A stretch of DNA of 39,282 nt from a virus, in IMG/VR virus record IMGVR_UViG_3300037068_000051, positions 1-39,282 of that record. One strand, written 5' to 3'. The notes under the pieces were generated by a model that was not told the origin of the DNA, searched no databases, and was given only the letters and a program-made list of their open reading frames with translations. Every line of letters begins with the position of its first letter. Position 1 is the stretch's first letter. Positions 36,452 through 39,282 of the stretch are shown here, one piece after another. The translations under genes and the position numbers were made by a program.

Positions 36452-38170
36452 ATGCCCGATTACGGTTTTCTTTTGGGAGCAAAGCCGGTCGAGCTGCCGA
36501 ATCCGCTGGAGCTGGCGACGAAGGGCGCATCGCTCGCCGGGCTGATGCAGAACGTCGACTTGGGCGCGCTGACGCTGGAGCAAAAACGTCAGATGATGGC
36601 GCTCTATCAAGACCCGCGTTACTTGACGATGCTATCGAGCATGGTCGGCGGCGGCGCTCCTGGCGGGCAAGGCGGCGGCGCTCCTGGCTCGCCCGATCTA
36701 TCGGTGCTCGGCAGTTATCCCGCTGCGGCCGAAGGCGCGCTCCAAAACATTTTGAAGATGCGCGTCGAAGGTGCGGCGGCAACGGAGAATCTTGCGCGCG
36801 CCGCAAACTACAATCAAGACGTGCGCGATAAGCGGCTCGCAAAGGTTGCCGACGCAGCGTACGAAGTGGCGCAGAATCCGACGCTGCCTTCGATAACGTC
36901 GCTCGTGCACGCGCACGAATTCGCCGGGCTCCAGCCTGGAGACTTCGGCAACGCACCGACGACGTTGGACCCGGCGGCATGGCAGAAGTGGGCGGGGCAA
37001 GTGTACGGCTCGCTGTCCGACGCGAAGATACGCGCGCAGACGGCTAAAGACCTTGCCGAAACGGCCGTCATTCAGCCGAAGCTCGCCGTCTCGCAACAGG
37101 AAGCGAACACCGGACAGGCGAAGCTCGCGCTCGATATGGCGAAGTTTTACAAGGGCGAGCCGTTTCAAGACCCCGACAGCAAGCAATGGTTTTTGCGCGT
37201 TCCGAATGCCAACGGCGCCGGCTTTACCATCAAGCCCGTTCCGATGGGGCCGAACGATCAGGGCACGACGCCGAGCGCTGCGCCGCCGGCAGCTCCGAGC
37301 GGCACCGTCGTTGCGCAATTGCCGAAGGGCTTTACGCCGAACATGAGCGATCAGCAAATCGCGACGGCGCTAGACGCTGCGCGAGCTGCGGGAAAAACAT
37401 CGTTCAGCGCGACGGGCACCGACATAAACGGCAAGCCGGTTACGATCACTGTTCCCGTGACGGCCGCCGCCGACATTTCGCAGAACACGTCGACGCCGGC
37501 AGCTCCCGCTAAGACCGGGCCGGATTATCGCGAAAAGGAATTGGTAACGTCGTCAAAACCGCAAATGGAGCACATGATTGCGCAAGCGCAATCGGCCGCG
37601 ACGATGAAGGAAATGTTGCTCGATATGCGCAAGCAAGAGGCAGCCGGGATTTTTTCGGGAGGAATTGCGGGGCAACAATTTTTCCGCAAGCTCGCGAACG
37701 TCTTGTCGCCGTTCCTATCGCAAGAGCAAATGCAAAAGCTCGCGAACACGCAAGCGTGGCAGGCTGGCACCGGGCAAGTTGTTGCGCAAGCCGTATCGCA
37801 ATTCGCCGGGAGCCGCGTCGCTGCGCGGGAGATTCCATTTTTCGAAGGCATCAAGCCCGAGCTGTTGCAAACCGCGCAAGGCCGGGCCGAAATCTATCAG
37901 CATCTTTACAACGTCAGCGATCGGCTGCAACAGCAAGCGGAGCAAGCCGGCGCGCACATGGCGAATCCGGCGAACACGGCGGGGCTCGCAACGTTCCGCC
38001 CCGACTTCAAGGATCGGCCGTTGCCGCCGATCCAGCTCGATCAAAAGCCGAATCCTAAAACGTGGAAAGGCGGCGATATCATCGATGATGCGACCGGGCA
38101 GCGGCAGCGCGTCGTGAATGGCGCCTGGACGAACGTGGGCTCGGCCCTTTCGGATCAGGTTCCGCAATGA
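36452..38170 (+). CDS. Large internal virion (ejection) protein (572 aa)
   Basis: ATG 36452, five bases after the previous stop. The 572-residue product starts MPDYGFLLGAKPVELPNPLEL, and is mostly helical and Gln/Ala/Lys-rich, with a coiled-coil-like region (about 180-230) and a C-terminal beta-containing tail (KTWKGGDIIDDATGQRQRVV). No enzymatic motif seen. Its length and place between gp7-like and the 632-residue gene suggest a P22 gp20/gp16 counterpart. Confidence 0.68.
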   Translation: MPDYGFLLGAKPVELPNPLELATKGASLAGLMQNVDLGALTLEQKRQMMALYQDPRYLTMLSSMVGGGAPGGQGGGAPGSPDLSVLGSYPAAAEGALQNILKMRVEGAAATENLARAANYNQDVRDKRLAKVADAAYEVAQNPTLPSITSLVHAHEFAGLQPGDFGNAPTTLDPAAWQKWAGQVYGSLSDAKIRAQTAKDLAETAVIQPKLAVSQQEANTGQAKLALDMAKFYKGEPFQDPDSKQWFLRVPNANGAGFTIKPVPMGPNDQGTTPSAAPPAAPSGTVVAQLPKGFTPNMSDQQIATALDAARAAGKTSFSATGTDINGKPVTITVPVTAAADISQNTSTPAAPAKTGPDYREKELVTSSKPQMEHMIAQAQSAATMKEMLLDMRKQEAAGIFSGGIAGQQFFRKLANVLSPFLSQEQMQKLANTQAWQAGTGQVVAQAVSQFAGSRVAAREIPFFEGIKPELLQTAQGRAEIYQHLYNVSDRLQQQAEQAGAHMANPANTAGLATFRPDFKDRPLPPIQLDQKPNPKTWKGGDIIDDATGQRQRVVNGAWTNVGSALSDQVPQ

Positions 38171-39282
38171 CGTACACCGTCGTAACTCCAGACGTCGCCC
38201 CGGCTGCCGGCGGCACCTTCACGATCGCGCCGCCCGACGCTTCGGCGCCGGCCGCGCCGTCGCCCGGCGATCGCCCGCCAGCTTGGGCGATGGGGCTCGC
38301 CAGCCTGACGGGGATCGACCCGAGCTTTTTCAGCGTCGACACGCTGAAAGCGCTTGCCCGGCAGGGCGGTTTAACGGGCCGTATAGCCCTTGAAGGGCTC
38401 GCCAGTATCACGGACCCGATCAACGCCGCTGTAGGGCTGCCACGGGCCGCAGACGTGACGGGCAAGGCATTGACGAAGGCGGGCGTACCGGAGCCCGAGA
38501 CGGACGCCGAAAAATTCGTCCACGACACGGGGCGGGCGATCGTGCCCGTCCTAGCGACGGCTGGCACGGGCGGCGTCATGCAGGCGGCGGCGAGCCCCGT
38601 CGTTCGCGGCGTAGGCTCCGCGCTCGCCGCCAACCCTGGTACGCAGCTCGCGGCGTCGACGGCGGCCGGCGCCGCCGGCAGCGTCGGCGAGCGGCAGCTT
38701 GAATTGAGCCCCGCGCAAAATCTGTTCTTTTCCCTGCTCATGGGTACGGCTGTTCCGCTCGGCGGCACGGCCGCATCCGAAATCACAAAGGGCGGCGCTC
38801 GCGCGTTGCAGGCTGCGGTGCGGCCGTTCACCGAAGGCGGCCAGAAAACCGCGATCGGCCAACTGCTCAATCGCTTTGCGACGGATAAGCCGACAGCGCT
38901 CGCCGGGATCGAAGGCGCCCGCGAATTCGTGCCTGGATCGATCCCGACGACGGCCGAAGCTGCCGGCGATATCGGGCTCGCCGGATTGCAGCGTGGATTG
39001 CAGAACACGCCCGAAGGCTCGGCAGCATTCACGGCGAAGGCGAACGCGCAGAACAAGGCGCGACTCGACTATCTGACGCGCACGGCGAAAACGCCGGAAG
39101 ATTTGGCGGCGGCGATCGCGGATCGGCAGGCGCAATCCGATGCCGACTATGGCGCCGCGTTCGGAGCTGGCGGGGAGATTGGACCGAAGGCGAATCGGAT
39201 GCTGAATGCGGTACTCGATCGCCCCGCTGTCATGCAGGCATGGAAAGAAGCGGAGACGATGGCCGCCAACGCCGGCATGAAG
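38167..39282 (+). CDS. N-terminal part of the large virion/ejection protein crossing the circle junction
   Basis: ATG 38167 overlaps the previous stop (ATGA). The 372 codons present end exactly at the window edge and continue in frame at base 128 of the window, giving 632 residues. The N-terminus is Pro/Ala-rich (MTYTVVTPDVAPAAGGTFTI), followed by helical and Gly/Ala-rich hydrophobic parts (VPVLATAGTGGVMQAA, SPAQNLFFSLLMGTAVPLGG) that could interact with membranes. It may be the third member of the P22-style ejection set (gp7, gp20, gp16). Which one it matches is uncertain. Confidence 0.72.
   Translation, partial: MTYTVVTPDVAPAAGGTFTIAPPDASAPAAPSPGDRPPAWAMGLASLTGIDPSFFSVDTLKALARQGGLTGRIALEGLASITDPINAAVGLPRAADVTGKALTKAGVPEPETDAEKFVHDTGRAIVPVLATAGTGGVMQAAASPVVRGVGSALAANPGTQLAASTAAGAAGSVGERQLELSPAQNLFFSLLMGTAVPLGGTAASEITKGGARALQAAVRPFTEGGQKTAIGQLLNRFATDKPTALAGIEGAREFVPGSIPTTAEAAGDIGLAGLQRGLQNTPEGSAAFTAKANAQNKARLDYLTRTAKTPEDLAAAIADRQAQSDADYGAAFGAGGEIGPKANRMLNAVLDRPAVMQAWKEAETMAANAGMK
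39156..39282. repeat. Terminal direct repeat, right copy (circle overlap)
   Basis: Identical to bases 1-127. It lies within the gene that starts at 38167, which stays open to the last base and continues after position 127. When counting genome length or features, one copy should be removed. Confidence 0.9.

Noticed and set aside
1-39282. Simple avoidance of the Dcm/EcoRII site CCWGG
   Set aside because: About 62 CCTGG copies are present, and an enzyme reading CCWGG sees both orientations alike, so avoidance cannot explain the one-sided distribution.

Overview
The window is one complete, circularly permuted dsDNA phage genome opened inside a virion gene. The first 127 bases (1-127) recur exactly as the last 127 (39156-39282), and the open gene at the right end continues in frame at the left end, so the unit genome is 39,155 bp. 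It is GC-rich (about 60 % by eye). The head genes are P22-like: portal, scaffold, coat, gp4-like adaptor, gp10-like stabilisation protein, tailspike and ejection proteins. Short-tailed (podovirus) morphology and headful packaging are therefore likely. Base composition and gene style suggest a proteobacterial host, perhaps Burkholderia-like, but nothing in the sequence fixes the host. I see no integrase, DNA polymerase, helicase, RNA polymerase, tRNA or CRISPR array.

The genome is organised as two divergent transcription units. A 168-bp control region (17546-17713) carries back-to-back promoters. The minus-strand unit (17545 down to about 6113) holds the early genes: a Ycf46-like AAA+ ATPase with two partner genes, many small unknown genes, a YqaJ-type exonuclease with a RecT annealing protein, two wing-type small proteins and a PD-(D/E)XK nuclease. 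The plus-strand unit runs from 17714 rightwards, across the circle junction, to 6250. It begins with a Cro-like protein, an endonuclease and a replication-initiation protein with iteron-like repeats. Packaging (TerS, TerL), portal, scaffold and coat follow. Next come two GroES-like co-chaperonin genes around the head-tail adaptor, then gp10, tailspike, ejection proteins, a tail fibre, and a lysis cassette with lysozyme and Rz/Rz1 spanins. The two units converge on a 20-bp perfect palindrome at 6267-6286.

Three things stand out. First, the late operon encodes one single-domain GroES homologue and one tandem two-domain GroES homologue, an arrangement reminiscent of chloroplast Cpn10/Cpn20. Three tandem chains plus one single chain would make seven domains. 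Second, the pentamer CCTGG occurs about 62 times on the + strand while CCAGG appears never to occur, whatever the coding strand, and its flanking bases follow a strict rule. Third, the divergent promoters carry the same 9-bp element at the same place in their spacers, and the next gene's Shine-Dalgarno sequence sits exactly in a hairpin loop.

All product names rest on reading sequence motifs by eye; no database search was possible. Starts were chosen by Shine-Dalgarno sequence, overlap with the neighbouring gene and where protein-like sequence begins.
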